Shown: in pieces, positions 13,781-26,917 of the stretch
How positions within the stretch are numbered: the stretch's first letter is position 1
How the letters are laid out: each line of letters starts with the position of its first letter
Assembly: GCA_907165275.2 (NCBI GenBank)
Contig: OU015652.1
Coordinates: forward strand, 13,035,001-13,099,000
Source of the DNA: Zygaena filipendulae
Taxonomy: Eukaryota; Arthropoda; Insecta; Lepidoptera; Zygaenidae
Direction of reading: 5' to 3'
Length of the DNA: 64,000 bases
The notes under the pieces: model-generated
Told to the model about the DNA's origin: nothing
The model's input: the letters and a program-made list of their open reading frames with translations, nothing else
Database searches by the model: none
Program-made: the position numbers and the translations under genes

Positions 13781-13879
13781 CAACCGTCTTCGAGTAATCG
13801 GTGAACATACATAAAAAAAAAAAAAAAAATACATACAATCGAACATAGAACCTCCTCCTTTTTGGAAGTCGGTTAAAAA

Positions 13880-15400
13880 ATGTTCAAAATTTTTTTCAAA
13901 GTCAAGGATAAAAAATTGGACGACAGGCTGTAGAGAAAATGGAAAATGGTGGTTTTTAGAGTCGAGAGTTATCCCACGATAAGGGCAAAAGTGGACGTGC
14001 AGCCTTATTGTATATTAGAGCACACATACAATCTATAGATTACAATGAAATAATTATGAAAAATTGATCGTTTACACGAAATATAATACAATTACAAAAT
14101 TAATACACGCCTTAGGCGCAATCTGTGGAATGATTTATTTCTTACTTCATTACCGACATTATGCTATTCACCCGGCATGGAAGTGCATCGAATCCGAATT
14201 TTATGCAAATTATATGATAATGCGTTAATTAAATTGCAAATTCATAAATAATAACCTATATGAATTCATTCATCAGTCATCACCATCTTGACATATTTTA
14301 AATGGATTCGGAGAAAAGATCGAAAGAATTCTGCCATAATTTCCAAATTTGCTTGCAAATTGAAATCAAGCATTCTTTACAATAAATTTTCGTCTGATAC
14401 GTATTTCGAGGTAGGTACATAGTGCTGGCACGATAAAACCCTCAAACCTCCTTCAATCCTAATTTGATAAATGCTAATGTTTGTTATGACGCTCACACGC
14501 CTGAGGTAACTACTGAACTGATCATCGTCAACTTTTGCATACCCGTTGTCAGGACATAGAGTATTTTTATTCCGGAACTCCCGGGGGAACACCGCAATTA
14601 ACTAGGTCTATATCCTTAACACTACAACTATAAACTGTTGAATCGTTGAATGATTGTCGTTTTGTTCTTCGCAAGTTTTTGCATAGGTACCTACCTAACA
14701 AATGGAGCGATAATTTTTCGATTTACAAACCCCCTCTCCAATAGAGTACGTGCCAGTCGCATTAGCTCGCGGAAGCGGTGCGCCACTGATAATACATATA
14801 TGCACAGATAATGTCAAGGCTGAGGACCAACTAACTAGTCCCGTTTGACATTTTCCATCGCGAGTTTCGTAGGTGCCCGTCACTCATCATGAAATATTTT
14901 AATGTAGAGCAGCTGCTCAGTCGTATATAATATAGTTTTAACTTGTTTGAAGACCACCTCGGTGGCAGACTGGTACGAAGTAATACAAATATACCATTCA
15001 AATTCCCTTTGACCAGAGTTAGGTACTTAACTCCCACAGTTTTCATTGTATTAAGTAGCTGTGCATTAGTGAGCTCTCTAGTTCGAATCACATGCCATTG
15101 TCGATGGAATCAGAGCCGTATCTCAGTCATTGATGATTTCCCTTACCTATTAGTTTTTTTCAATCCCATATTTTTATACACAGATAAGTATATTACACAT
15201 AAAGCAATATTTTGAATCAAAATTGCATTCTCAATTAAAAAAACAAAAAACCAATAAATTGTGTGTGCATGGAACCGAAATTATACCTTCGGTGACACGC
15301 ACACAAGGGCACGAATATAGGAACACGACGTATCTATACAGCCTATTTAGCCCGACTTATCCCGGTCATTCCATGCTTATTAATTCTATAGTTTTATGAA
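13880..15400. other. Gene-free stretch
   Basis: No exon recognised. A Helitron remnant (ccggaactcccgggggaaca) is at 14570-14600. Short open frames around 14700-15200 have no family features. Confidence 0.4.
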
Positions 15401-15598
15401 TTGCTGTGCCCCGCGGTTTCACCCGCGGTAATTTCGGAGTTTCCGCGGGAACTACGGGATAAAAAGTACCCTATGTTCTTCTCTGTACCCCTGCCAACGT
15501 GCATGCCAAATTTCATCCAAATCCGTTAAGCCGTTTTTGCGTGATTGAGTAACAAACATCCAAACATCCACACTTTCACATTTATAATATTAATAAGA
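15401..15598 (-). mobile_element. Lep1-type Helitron, near complete
   Basis: On the minus strand it starts TCTTATTAATATTATAAATG, carries tttgttactcaatcacgc and gaaatttggcatgcacgtt, and ends in the ccgcgggtgaaaccgcgggg hairpin. The last CTAG is mutated. 198 bp, the same length as the copy at 32631-32828. Confidence 0.75.
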
Positions 15599-15840
15599 TA
15601 ACATCTGCAGCTAATGAGTAGTCCCGTTAAAATCGATCCAACCGTTTCAGCGTTACACCCGCGTGAGTTTCAGAATGGCCGCCAGGAACTCCAAACTTCT
15701 TTCATACAAATAAAATCGTCTCTTTACAATAAATAACGAACACAACAAAGAATTAGCGAGATTGGTCCAGCCGTACAAACGTGATGCAGACGATGCAGTG
15801 GCCAGTGACCAAGGGAAATAGGAATAAATTTTTATGGGAT
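15599..15840 (-). mobile_element. Related Helitron-like copy
   Basis: Contains cacccgcgtgagtttcagaa, tggtccagccgtacaaacg and gaccaagggaaataggaat, shared with 46757-47067 and, in part, with 17785-17960, 22312-22375 and 23478-23665. Confidence 0.5.
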
Positions 15841-16389
15841 GGGAAGGGTAGAAAATAAGTTTGAGAACCTTAAAATACGAACGAAATAATTCAATAAAAC
15901 CTTCCTATAGGAAATCTTAAAATCTAAATAATTAAACCTTACCTATTACCTTAAATATTGGCAATCTTAAATTAGTCTACTTATTAACTATTTCAACGGA
16001 CCCTTTTTTATAACTTTAATTAAAACCTACCTTAACTGGATTATTTAATTTATTTATCAAGGACCTCCCGTCATGTAAAGGCCTCCTCCGTTTCTCTCCA
16101 AATGTCTCCATTATTTTATATTGTTAAGCCAATAAATATACTCTTAAACATCGATAAATGTCTTGTATTACATAAATGAGAGTGTTGTAAGATTTTCATT
16201 GTTAAACACGAGGTGTAGTATGAAGGCGCGCGCGCAAATACCAACAGCATCGCCCGCACATTTTAATTGCATGTCAGCATCGAATATCTTTTGCTTCCTT
16301 GGGTATTTGTATACATTACAATCTGTTACGATCTGTCTGCTTTTGTATAACTCCAAACCTTATTTTCACTATGCTTTAAAAAAACTTTT

Positions 16390-16510
16390 AAATTCAAATA
16401 CAAATATACTTTATTGCTTCAAAAGAGATATTAAAAAAAATAAAAGAAAAGACAGAGCAATAGGTGGCCTTATTGCTAGAGGTGATCTTTTCAAGGCAAC
16501 CTTAAGATGA
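16390..16510 (-). mobile_element. LINE-like tail
   Basis: caaatacaaatatactttat and gcaataggtggccttattgc are typical of reversed 3' ends of lepidopteran LINEs. Not coding. Confidence 0.4.
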
Positions 16511-17005
16511 TAGAGAACTGTAGATAGAAACTAGAAGCGGGTGGTGGGTTATTAAAAATTTATCCGGATCGAAGGACCAAAAGGTTGTTTTTGCTATATA
16601 TGTGTTTTTTTCATTGATTAAGCGTTTGCTTTAAAGTATTAAGTGCAACCTTTTGAGATTGATTAGTTCATGCACTTTTGGTAAATTAGACAATATTTTT
16701 GTCTTGTTTTTGTTGGTTTACGTTACAACGTTTTCTGAGCTAGCGAATAATTTTCACTTTTTCTAAATTGTTATTGCTCCTACAGCCTAGATGACAATAA
16801 GTAGGTAGGTATACCTATATTACACTAGATATAAACATAGAGGAAATGACAAGTTTCAGTTACATCCGTTTAATAGTTTTACGTGACGGACGGACTCAAT
16901 AGTATCAATTTGAATAAACTTTATATGAAGATATTACAGAGCTTTCAGTGACGAGTTGATACAATACTATTATAACTATTTTAAGACGATTGTATCAATT
17001 TATAG

Positions 17006-17240
17006 GGACATAGATAAGCATTAGTGTTAACCCACACTGGAGAAATTTTGAGTAAATCGTGCTATAAAATTGAAGCGCCATTTTGTGTCAATATTTTTTT
17101 ATATTCAACATTTTGTTACATATTTAAACAATGTAATAAGGTAAACACATAATTTAAAAAACGTTCTGTAACTCTCAATAAAGCGTTCTGTATCAATAAC
17201 TTAATTTTGTGGGTTAACATGTTATTGCTTATCTGCGTCC
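17006..17240. mobile_element. MITE family F, copy 1
   Basis: Left end GGACATAGATAAGCATTAGT; right end, reversed, GGACGCAGATAAGCAATAAC, then ATGTTAACCCACA on both. 235 bp. Flanked on each side by a diverged 70-bp direct repeat (atatgaagatatta-cagagctttc at 16924 and 17242). Confidence 0.8.
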
Positions 17241-17699
17241 ATATGAAGATATTATTACAGAGCTTTCGGCGACAAGTTGAAACAATATAACTATTTGATG
17301 ACGATCTTGTTCTGCCTTGATGACACAATTAATTACAGTGATCAATCAGACCGATCGATATGTCAAAACATAATGGGTAAATGGCTTACCTCTGTACATA
17401 TTATTTTAATAAACGCGGTGGGAGGATGGAAATTCCACCAAATTGCCGACACGCCCGTTCAAAATGTCAGTAATTTGTGCGTTAACGGGTAAGAATTTAT
17501 TTTCTTTTTTGTTGCGAATCGTCTCGTGTGGTCTGCGGATGAGGTAATTGCTCGTCAATTCTTAATAGATAGACAACTTATATGTGTGTTTAAATAAACA
17601 TTTATACAAAGGCACAGAGCAAAAATTAACCAGTTCTAATGTCGGGATTAACTTTTCGGGTTTACTGGTGATGAAAAAATAAAATAAAACAGATGTAAA

Positions 17700-17990
17700 A
17701 TTAAGTTTCTTCTTATCAAGTTTTGGAATTCCCGCAGGAACTTCTAAATATCTAATTTACTCTTTATAACATCAGCTAATTTGTTCAACAATTCCGGAGA
17801 TTCACCCGCGTGAGTTTCGGAATTCCCGCAGGAACCACTTTTTCCAAAATAAAAACTGTAGCCTCAGTTACTGCATTAATTAACATCAACTATCTGCCAG
17901 TGAAAGTCTCGTTAAAATCGGTCCAGTTGTTTCAGAGATTACAGAAAGACAGACAGTCAAAAATTTATAAAAATTGTTGTGGTAACTTTC
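17700..17990 (-). mobile_element. Helitron-like fragments
   Basis: tggaattcccgcaggaactt near 17726 and ttcacccgcgtgagtttcgg near 17800 lie in the reversed orientation. Two partial copies next to each other. Confidence 0.45.
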
Positions 17991-18554
17991 ATATTATACA
18001 GAAATTGCAATTTTATTTATCTCTATAAACTATACATATATAGATAAATAATATCTACACAAGTAACGCTAAATGATTAAGATATCCACCAAGTCATATT
18101 ATTGCTGATTGAACAGCTGATGCTTAACCGTTTCCTGCAACAATAAGTAATGATTTAACTTATACGATTGGATTTTTATTTTCAGTGAATTTTATTTATT
18201 GGATGCCCCAGGCGTTCCGGTCGCGGTTACGGTTGTATAATATAAACCATTCATTTATTACGACGATCGTCACAATAATGTTTTTTTACTGAGATAACTT
18301 CTGTTTCATTGAACTTCGAGAGAGCAACTCTTGTGTTGTATTGGTTCTAAATTCCAATTTTCCAAAGCACAAAGCACCGGTTTGCTGTAAACTTTAGGTT
18401 TATTTGAAGTAAAAAATACATTTAATTTTTTTAGTATCTATCAATTTCACACTAATTGTTGAGACCGACTATAATAGATATTAAAGAGCAACAATATTCT
18501 GTATCAAAATAACAGGTCGTCAAGTTTATTGTTTAAAAAACTTTTTTTAAACTA

Positions 18555-18768
18555 TCCCTTCTAATATTATAAATGTCAAAAGTAACTTTGTCGGTCTGTC
18601 TATCTGTCTGTCTGTTACGCTTTCACGCTTAACAACTCAGCCGATCGTCATGAAATTTTGCATACTCATCCTCAGGGGTACCTACAGAAGTATATAGGGT
18701 ACTTTTAGTCCCGGGATTCCCGCGGGAACTCCGAAATTAACGCGGGTGAAACCGCGACGAACAGCTAG
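18555..18768 (+). mobile_element. Lep1-type Helitron
   Basis: Starts TCCCTTCTAATATTATAAAT, includes a (gtct)n run, atgaaattttgcatactcat and cccgcgggaactccgaaatt, and ends gaacagCTAG|T. Confidence 0.75.
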
Positions 18769-19098
18769 TAAACAATAAATTAATATTCCTCTTGCACCTT
18801 CCATTTAATGCTATTCATCAGTACTCGCAGGTAGCGCCTTGTGCCCAAGGAACTAAGCGAATAGGTGCTTGCCAAGTTGTTATCTACCTACTACTTCACA
18901 TAGTAAATACCTATGTACTTCTCGTACACAATCGTCAATCAAAGATCATTATATTATATTGCTTGGACATTATGACACAGCCTTCCCTACGGCCCAAAAC
19001 TAAGCACAGCTTGTACTGATACTGACAACTGATATTATTTATTTAAACATATTATATACGTAACCTACTCCACAGCACTAATTAACAGTTAACATTTT
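18769..19098. other. Gene-free stretch
   Basis: AT-rich with no recognisable exon or repeat family. Confidence 0.35.
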
Positions 19099-19424
19099 AA
19101 TGTGGATGTTGACTATTGAAAATCAAAATTCTAATTAGTCCGTCAGTTAGAAAATAAAAAAACAATAGACACGTATTTTTTTGCTTTTTCAAATAAATTA
19201 CAATATACAGAGGTAAAGCGCAATAAAGTTTAGGGTGAGGGGGTCGTGACATCACTAACCGCTAAAACCGCCATACAAACTGTCCGAATAGTGACGTCAC
19301 GCGAAATTTCAACTCAATGTATCGCCGTTATTTTTTGATTACGTAAAAAAAGAAAAAATACGTGTCCAATATTTTTTATTAATCTACAAGACGGGCTAAA
19401 AAAAATCAGTCAACATACCCACTG
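19099..19424 (+). mobile_element. MITE family G, copy 1
   Basis: Inverted ends aatgtggatgttgac and gtcaacatacccact, and inner inverted TTAGTCCGTC. The middle carries the CRE palindrome gtgacgtcac. Four copies lie in this window. Confidence 0.75.
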
Positions 19425-20443
19425 TAGGTATTATAAATATCTACATAACAGCCTTATTCAGGTGGAAAACAATTATTGCTCATAGCGTAAATAGCAGCAT
19501 AGCAGTTAGAACTAACTTACTAGAATAACCGTGCTGTCTATACAATTTGATTTTCTGTATTCTCTTGAAGACCGTCTGCTTACATCTTGGAAGGTATAAC
19601 TACTTAACCCACCAAATAAAGAATCTACAAATTGATCACACCAACAAAAAATTACGCAATGAACATTCTCTTCCTTTTTTTGTAGTCGGTTAAAAAGTAC
19701 CCAAAAGTAATTTCAAGGCACCAAGGCACAAACTTTAGCTTTGAGCTTCAAGCTATCTACCTACATTAAATAAAAAGGTATTTGTAAATACATTTTTATT
19801 AATTTCGGACACACAGATAAGCAAAAAAATGTTTTAGCGTTAGATGCGGTGAAAGTAGGTATCGAAGTTGACTAATGGAAAAAATATCAAAACCGAAAAA
19901 TTATAGAAATGCTATAACACCAGACACTTAAAATTTATTGGTTAAGTTTATACTACTTTTGTATAAGTATCACTGCTTCATTATGTTCACCATTTTTTTT
20001 TTTATAGAACCATTAGATATGTGGGAGTGATGTGATGATGTGGTTGACCCGATGAAAAATGATAATCATGCACCGTAATCAATTACCATATTATATTATT
20101 GCCAAACATCAAAGAGTCTAATGTCTATAGCTCTACATGTAGCTCTACATAATAAATTATCCTCATAATATCGCATGTAACGTATTTATTATCTAGCTAT
20201 TCCCCAGTTTATTGAAATTTGTGCCAGTTTCTAGAATATAATCAGTTCTGAGATAGGTAGTCGACACTAAGTCATTTTTATAACATACAAGACATAATAT
20301 ACATAGTCATCTTCCATATTATAATGTCTTACTTTATATAGCTATAGGTATATTATGTACAATATGTAAGTATCTCTTTTGCTAAAGACGGTCTACTTAG
20401 GTTTTTATTTGAAAAATTAAGAAAAAAAACTGTTTATCTTATA

Positions 20444-20613
20444 TCTATGCTAATATTATTAAAAGGTAAAGTTTGTGAGGTTGTAGGGTGTAATCTCTGG
20501 CTCTACTGAACAGATTTTGAAAATTCTTTCACCATTAGAATGCTACATTATCCCTGAGTGATTCCCTCGGGAACTCAAAAATTACCGCGGGTGGAACCGC
20601 GGGGAACAGCTAG
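20444..20613 (+). mobile_element. Helitron
   Basis: Starts TCTATGCTAATATTATTAAA and ends ccgcgggtggaaccgcgggg then aacagCTAG|T. The middle differs from Lep1, but the gtaaagtttgtgaggttg block is shared with 28403-28693. Confidence 0.7.
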
Positions 20614-20763
20614 TAGACTACTATTTTTTTAAATGCAGTACTCTATAGAGAGATTTGGTCCTCACCGTCAAATGGGCGTAAGGTGAAAAATCTACTCAGT
20701 ATTCACCGTTCATTACTTTTCTGTTATATTCAATTCGTATAGTTTAGTAACGAAACGGCTAAG

Positions 20764-20920
20764 CGACATATTTTGACTCAAGTGTAGAGTTAGGGCCATG
20801 TTAGGGCGTGTAGAGTTAGGAGCTTGACTCTACATAAGATATATCTTTTTAACAGTGGAGTCATATGGTCTCGTCTTGGCAACATTTTGCATGACAATGT
20901 TTTTGTTGAGATTGCTATGT
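20764..20920 (-). repeat. Family D repeat, copy 2
   Basis: Inverted relative to 8427-8600; shares ctctacataagatatatctt-like and tcatatggtctcgtcttggc blocks. Confidence 0.5.
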
Positions 20921-21813
20921 CTAGAATCTTGAAGAAAGAGTTTTTCCTAAGAGCCCTAAGAGGGTGAAAGGGCGGTTCAAAGTTTGTACGGAAACAAGAT
21001 GTTTTTAGACGGTCTCATAATTTGAAAATTGGTAGATAGTCTGTGGGAAGTGACGTCAGCTAAAAAAGGATTTTTTAAAGGGAATCTCGCAATTAACGCG
21101 GGAAATGCAACTTTAAAGCTTGTATTCGTTCGAAGCAAGAAATATTGAGACTTCTGCGGATATCATCACGCACGCTCAATGCGAAACATTGTAAGGGAAC
21201 CGCTTTGGGTGCATCTTTTTTGCTCATGCGAATCCTAAATGTCACAGTCTTCGAGTCTGTAAATATATAAAGAGTTTTAATGTGTATTACCGGTTTCTTG
21301 TGTTTATCAATTCGAAATAACGCGACAGTTTCTTTGTCCATTAATGTTATTTATGAAAAAGGTATGCGATTGCGATACTTATACAAATACATATGTAAGT
21401 AATGAGTAGATACCCACTGGCAAATGGTCTGTATAGGTAAGAGTTGCTCACCGCTCTGTTTTCCCAGGACATTTCCTGATTTTTGAGGTGTACTGGTTCT
21501 GACTTTTAATTCGTGTCCTGGGTTTTTTAAACCGTCCTGGTTTTTAAATTCGCGCGTCATACTGCCTCCAATCGGACATTTTATCGGTGGGCCCGGTGTA
21601 ATTTTTTTTTATTTTTTTTATTTTCGTTTATTTAGGACAACAACAGCAACAAGTGAGTACATATATTAAATTTAGGTTTCAAGATTACAGTATAATTGCC
21701 AATGATAGTTACCCTTACATAGAGAATAAATGTAGAATTTAACTGAAAATACTTTCATAATTTAACCTGCTATTATTTGAGATTCATTTACTTTGTTTTC
21801 ATTGCGAAATATC
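20921..21813. other. Gene-free stretch
   Basis: No exon recognised; 21600-21640 is a T-rich run. Two minus-strand open frames (21093-21560) show no domain. Confidence 0.35.
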
Positions 21814-22020
21814 ATCACTATATAGTATAAAACAATGTTGCTTCCCGCCGTCTCTCTCTCCCTATGTATGCTTAGATCTTTAAAACTATACGCAACGGAT
21901 TTTGATACGGTTAGGTTAGAAGATAGAGTGATTCAAGAGGAAGGTTTATACGTATAGTTTATCCTGTAATTCCCCCGGGAACACCGAAATTACCGCGGAT
22001 GAAACCGCGGGGGACAGCTA
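21814..22020 (+). mobile_element. Helitron, mutated terminus
   Basis: Ends accgcggatgaaaccgcggg then ggacagCTA|TT, so the last G of CTAG is lost. The start is less clear. Confidence 0.6.
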
Positions 22021-22561
22021 TTATTACGTACTATAAATTAACGACGTCTGCTCTAATGGGTTGTATAAAAATACATCCATGAATAACCACGGAACACCTC
22101 ACGTCATAATATATATTTTCCCATGTACCTAATGCTGATACAAAATACATGCTTTTTTGAAGTTGGTTATAAAAACGTTACTTAGTATAGGTAACGTTAC
22201 TTAGGTTCGTACTTTTTGAATTGAATATTTCAGACAGACGCAAAAAAAATCGATTGAGGCCTTATCTTGGGATTAGCTAGCGCCATAAACATAAACGAAA
22301 CGCCAAAACTCGCGTGAGTTTCGGGATTCCCGCAGGGACTCCAAAGTAGCCTAATTTATTCCTTACAACACCAGCTAATAGTCAGTAATTTATACTTAAA
22401 GTACTTTGACTTTGATTTCCATTTGAGCTTTTTTTAACTTCGAAAAGTTTTTATAAATAGTTTCAACACGCTAACGATAACGTTAAAAAAATTTGATAAA
22501 TAAAAAAAAATAACTAATAAAAAACGGAAAATAAAATAATCTATCAATGAAGCTTACTTAC

Positions 22562-22960
22562 CGTAGGAAAACAATTTCTTCTAAATATTGCAACCAAGTT
22601 TCAGTTGAGCAAAGACCACAGTGACTTCTCGGCACACAAAAGAAATCCAAATTATAAGTTCAGAATTTTAAAAAAAGGTAAGAAAACTCGAAAAGGTTGT
22701 ACTCATTCAAAATTAAATCGACGCGCGTAACCGCAGAAATGTGTCAGTAGCGCGCGACGGCGTGCGGCCTAGGTCTTCGGTCTTCACTCCTCGTGCGCGA
22801 TTTGAATGACAATGGCCGTCGGACGGTTAGGTCCGAACTGGGAATTGATTTTTCGGAAAACAATTTCGGCTGTGGTATTTTTTTGGTATGGCGTGTCGCG
22901 TCGCGCTACATACGAGACTGGCCGACGAGGCGTCGGTACATCGACTTTATAAATTGAGTA
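22562..22960 (-). promoter_or_regulatory. Candidate 5' exon/promoter of an unseen gene
   Basis: CpG-rich DNA (22720-22960, with cgcgcgac, gtcgcgtcgcgc) stands out from AT-rich surroundings. On the minus strand a near-perfect donor CCTACG|gtaagtaag lies at 22562/22561. A weaker plus-strand donor aaaaag|gtaaga lies near 22678. No coding exon could be attached, so this is a weak call. Confidence 0.25.
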
Positions 22961-23477
22961 TGTGGATCGCTGTCGACGCGTGCTCTTTGTAACTGTACCT
23001 GCCTTGTCAATAGTCAATCTCTGGAGGATTCGGCAACGTACCTACGCTATTCTAAAAAGGAAAATCATCTCGCAAGTAACCCCGCAATACGCAACTCAAA
23101 CATGTTTCGCTTCGAATCTCACTGTAGTGATTGTTTTGGTATTTACTAAAAATACTGATTTTGCAGCAGAGCAGTCTAACTCGCTTATTTTAAGAATAAG
23201 TAACTAAAATCTCACCACGAATTCAGAAGCGGTTTCGCATTTGTGTGAGAATAGCACTGCTCACTGTTGGTCATATTTCACTATCTTTCCACAAAATGCG
23301 TGGAAATTTGAGACAGAGTTATAATAAGGATAGCTACCGGAGCATTATGGCTTAAGGACAATGACCTAATACGGTGACCACGAATTTTATAGATATACAA
23401 TATCGATTGACGTTTATATTTTTAAAAGCAATTCGTACAGCCAGCAAAAACAGGCAGTGTTTCTTCATATTTTCGAG

Positions 23478-23665
23478 TAGCTGTGCCCCGCGGTTTCACC
23501 CGCGTGATTTTTATATACCTACATATTTTTTCCGGACATCCGATACAAAGCCTAGATATATAAGCATTGCTCCAGGCCAAGCTTAATCTGCCAGTGAAAA
23601 CTGCATGGCAATCCGTTCAGTAGTTACGGAGATAGCCGCATTTAATAATAAGGATTTTATCATTA
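23478..23665 (-). mobile_element. Helitron-like copy
   Basis: gtagctgtgccccgcggttt then cacccgcgt is the reversed 3' end. The body cagtgaaaactgcatggcaa is shared with related copies. Confidence 0.55.
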
Positions 23666-24155
23666 GAGCATTATCCGATTTACAATTTTGTTTTGTCTAA
23701 TCGTATGTTGCTTCATGGCCAAATCGTACTATTTGTTAGTTCGAATCGCATGACAGTAATTGTTTGTTACCAGTAATTTGTGGACACGCTAGGTACCTAA
23801 TCATCATCTAAATATCAATATAAAATAAAAAAATCACTGATATAACTTAGCGAGTTAATTTTTTAACCAATTTTAACGCCTTTACCGTATTAATAGCAAG
23901 ACAATAAAATCAAACCACTGCACTGCTCACTATAACTTTGGTCGGAAACGACAAACAATAGGTAATTTGATTAGGTACGCTTTATGGAGAGTAACAAAAA
24001 AGTTCACGACTTACGATCACTACAAAAAAGGAGGAGGTTCTCAATTCGACTGTTTTTTTTGTGGACCGAATAAAAAATTTTTTTTTATTTTTCGAACAAG
24101 TAAAAACAATGCTATTTACATAGCAGCCCCAAAGAATGGAATAATATTGAGCTGA

Positions 24156-24454
24156 GGGGCAAAAATTCTAATTAGTCCGTCAGTTAGAAAATAAAAAACA
24201 ATACCCGTATTTTTTGCTTTTTCAAATAGATTAAAATATACAGAGATAAAGCGCATTCAAGTTTAGGGTGAGGGGGTCGTGACGTCACTAGCCGCTAAAA
24301 CCGCCATACAAACTGTCCGTCAAGTGACGTCAAGCGAAATTTCAACTCAATGTATCGCCGCTATTTTGATTACGTAAAAAAATAAAAAATATTTGTCCAA
24401 TATTTTTTATTAATCTACAAGATGGACTAAAAAAAATTAGTCAACATGCCCATT
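24156..24454 (+). mobile_element. MITE family G, copy 2
   Basis: Very similar to 19099-19424, including tagtccgtcagttagaaaat and ctacaagatggactaaaaaa, with the right end gtcaacatgcccatt. The left end is shortened. Next to it at 24020-24040 is an aaaaaaggaggaggttctca repeat fragment. Confidence 0.75.
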
Positions 24455-25357
24455 CTGCTTCATTTGAAACCGGCGCCGCTCCTGCATCGGGTAGGATCTC
24501 CCCACATACAAGAGCATACTAGTATACCACCTACTGCGTTTATACCGTTTTACCCTGTGTCTATGTATTATAAAAATTACATGAAGGTGGGTGGAGATTT
24601 GCGGTTCTTTTTCATATGAGTAGAATTGGCCCCTAAATCCCTAGGTTTATCTCCAGGAGAACTCTGACTCGGAATTTAAAAATAAAAGAAATTCAATGCA
24701 TTAAAATAATTATGTAATTCAAAAGATCTTGTTCTCTGCCTTGTTTCAGTTTTCAATACATCACATCATATCCCTTCATGTACATAATTACAATTTGACA
24801 CTTATTTACATAAATAAAATTAAATGCAAAAACTTAAAAAATTAAATAGAATCTCCAAATAAAATAAACTATTCAAATTCACTGTATGTACAAACTACAA
24901 ATTCATTGAATACAATACTTGTGTTGGTGTCATATTAATTATATTCAAAATACTGCATTCTTCACTTAAGGTGCATAATAGCTTGTCAAAAACCTTCTAA
25001 GCCACACTGGTTGCGCAAAGCGGCGGAAATATAAATATAATATGAACCGTAGCACTTCTGGAGGTTTGTGGGAGCAGCAAAATAGTAGTCGTCACAAAGT
25101 AATTCATTAAACTTCGAAGTTCTTTGGGGTCTCACCAATTTCTCTTTCAGTAGGTACTATTTTAACCTTTCGACAAAATTTCGATCTAATACATAGTGTT
25201 TCAAGTCGAAATTACGACGGATGAAAATTGGTGGCGAATTGGTGATGGGCTCCAAAGGACGGCTCCTTAACCATGATCTCATCGTTACAAATCTTGAAAT
25301 GCCACAAGTTTGTCAGATACGTGGATTGTACGTAGGGACCATCGAAATACTATCATC
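24455..25357. other. Gene-free stretch
   Basis: No exon recognised. 24660-25010 is AT-rich and could be untranslated sequence, but nothing ties it to a gene. Confidence 0.3.
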
Positions 25358-25451
25358 AGCCGCACTCGGAGTCGTTTTAATGATTACTTAATTTTAAGTA
25401 AAGATTTTAAAAACAAAACTAACATTAATTAACGTCTCTGAGTGCGCCCGA
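25358..25451. mobile_element. Palindromic family H, deleted copy
   Basis: Only the outer arms (gccgcactcggagtcg and ctctgagtgcgcccg) and part of one inner arm remain, compared with 29193-29430 and 59859-60097. Confidence 0.6.
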
Positions 25452-26004
25452 GAGTCAAATTAAGGCAAACACGAATTAACTATATTTTACAACAGAAGTA
25501 GGTAATATAATTTAAAATGTCTTCGTTTTAGACTGTAAGGTACTTGAGAATATAAAAAGTAAAATAAAACACACGTGTCGAAAGGATACGCGTTCTCTAC
25601 TTATATATTATATTGGCCAATCTATAAAAATTTTTGAGCATATTATACATTGTAAATATTTTTTCCAATTTCGCAGGGTAGCTGTACGCATAATCTAATT
25701 TTATGTAGGCGGAATTTGTCGTGCTTGTAATGAAGATAAAGAAGTGAAGCGAGATGAAAGAGATGCAAAGACAGACAGACAGAGAAGTTATTGGTTAGGT
25801 AGGTATATGCTCTTAGCCTCTGGGAGACGGGTGTGGGTTTATGTATTCGAAGTCCTTTTCCTTTTCCTTGTATAGTCATTTTTTAATATAAACTTAGTAA
25901 TATGTAGCATAGCACTTATTACAGTCACTGAAATTTTCTATGTACGTTGAAAATATGATTAAAAACTACATATAATATAGGACGGTACATTCGGCGCCTT
26001 AAAT

Positions 26005-26239
26005 GGACATAGATAAGCAATAGTGTGTTAACCTACACTGGAGAAATTTTGAGTAAATCGTGTTTTAAAATTATAGCGCCATTTTCTGTCAACATTTTTT
26101 ATGTTCAATATTTAGTTACATACTTAAACAATGTAATAAGGGAAACGCATAATTAAAAAACGTTCCCTAACTCTCAATAAATCGTTCTGAATAGATAACT
26201 TAATTTTGTGAGTTAACATGTTATTGCTTATCTGCGTCC
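26005..26239. mobile_element. MITE family F, copy 2, with target duplication
   Basis: Ends GGACATAGATAAGCAATAGT and, reversed, GGACGCAGATAAGCAATAAC. Flanked by AAAT at 26001-26004 and 26240-26243, a 4-bp target-site duplication. Confidence 0.82.
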
Positions 26240-26249
26240 AAATGTCACC

Positions 26250-26436
26250 CGTCACTACGTTAATTGCATACTAATCCGAAAGCAACTGTCTTTTAACTTC
26301 TCAACATAATATCATCGCGAAATTTTTCCATACACGTTGTCAGGGGTACATAAAAGGACATAAGGTACTTTTGCCTTGGAATTCCCGCGGGAACTTAGAA
26401 ATTGCGCGGGTGAAACTGCAGGGGAAAAGCAATACT
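26250..26436 (+). mobile_element. Helitron remnant
   Basis: ccatacacgttgtcaggggt, aaggacataaggtacttttg and cccgcgggaacttagaaatt are Lep1 body words; the terminus is eroded (ggggaaaagcaata). Confidence 0.6.
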
Positions 26437-26474
26437 TTACATCAATACACGGCCGGGTATGAGCCGTACTCTCA

Positions 26475-26889
26475 GGCCCGTATTCCAGAATGTGACTCAG
26501 ATCACGTTTTACTTGAGATTAGTTTTAAGCTCAAATCTTAACTCAAGCGTACATCTTATTATAGAATGCGTTTTAAGTTCTAATTACTTGAAACTAGTCT
26601 TGAGTAGGGATTCTGAGCTCTGATTGGTTCTAATCAGTTGAAACTAGTCTAGAGTAGAGATTTTGAGCTCTGATTGGTTGAGTGGTCTTGACATGACAGA
26701 CGTAAACAAAGATCAAATCTTTGCTTGAGTATAGATTAGTACTTAAGCGTCGTTATAGAATAAGGAAATAACTCAGCTGATTGTTGATTGATGAATCTCG
26801 TTTCAAGTAAGGTTCTAAAATTAAAGCTTTACTTGAAATTAGTTTTAAAACTAGATTCATGACTTGAGTAACCTTTTGGAATACGGACC
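26475..26889. mobile_element. 415-bp MITE with 3-bp TCA duplication
   Basis: Ends GGCCCGTATTCCAGAATG and, reversed, GGTCCGTATTCCAAAAGG; TCA on both sides (26472-26474, 26890-26892). Holds a near-tandem pair of about 60 bp around aaactagtctagagtagaga. Confidence 0.78.
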
Positions 26890-26917
26890 TCATACTTCTG
26901 CAGATGAGATATCCTAT

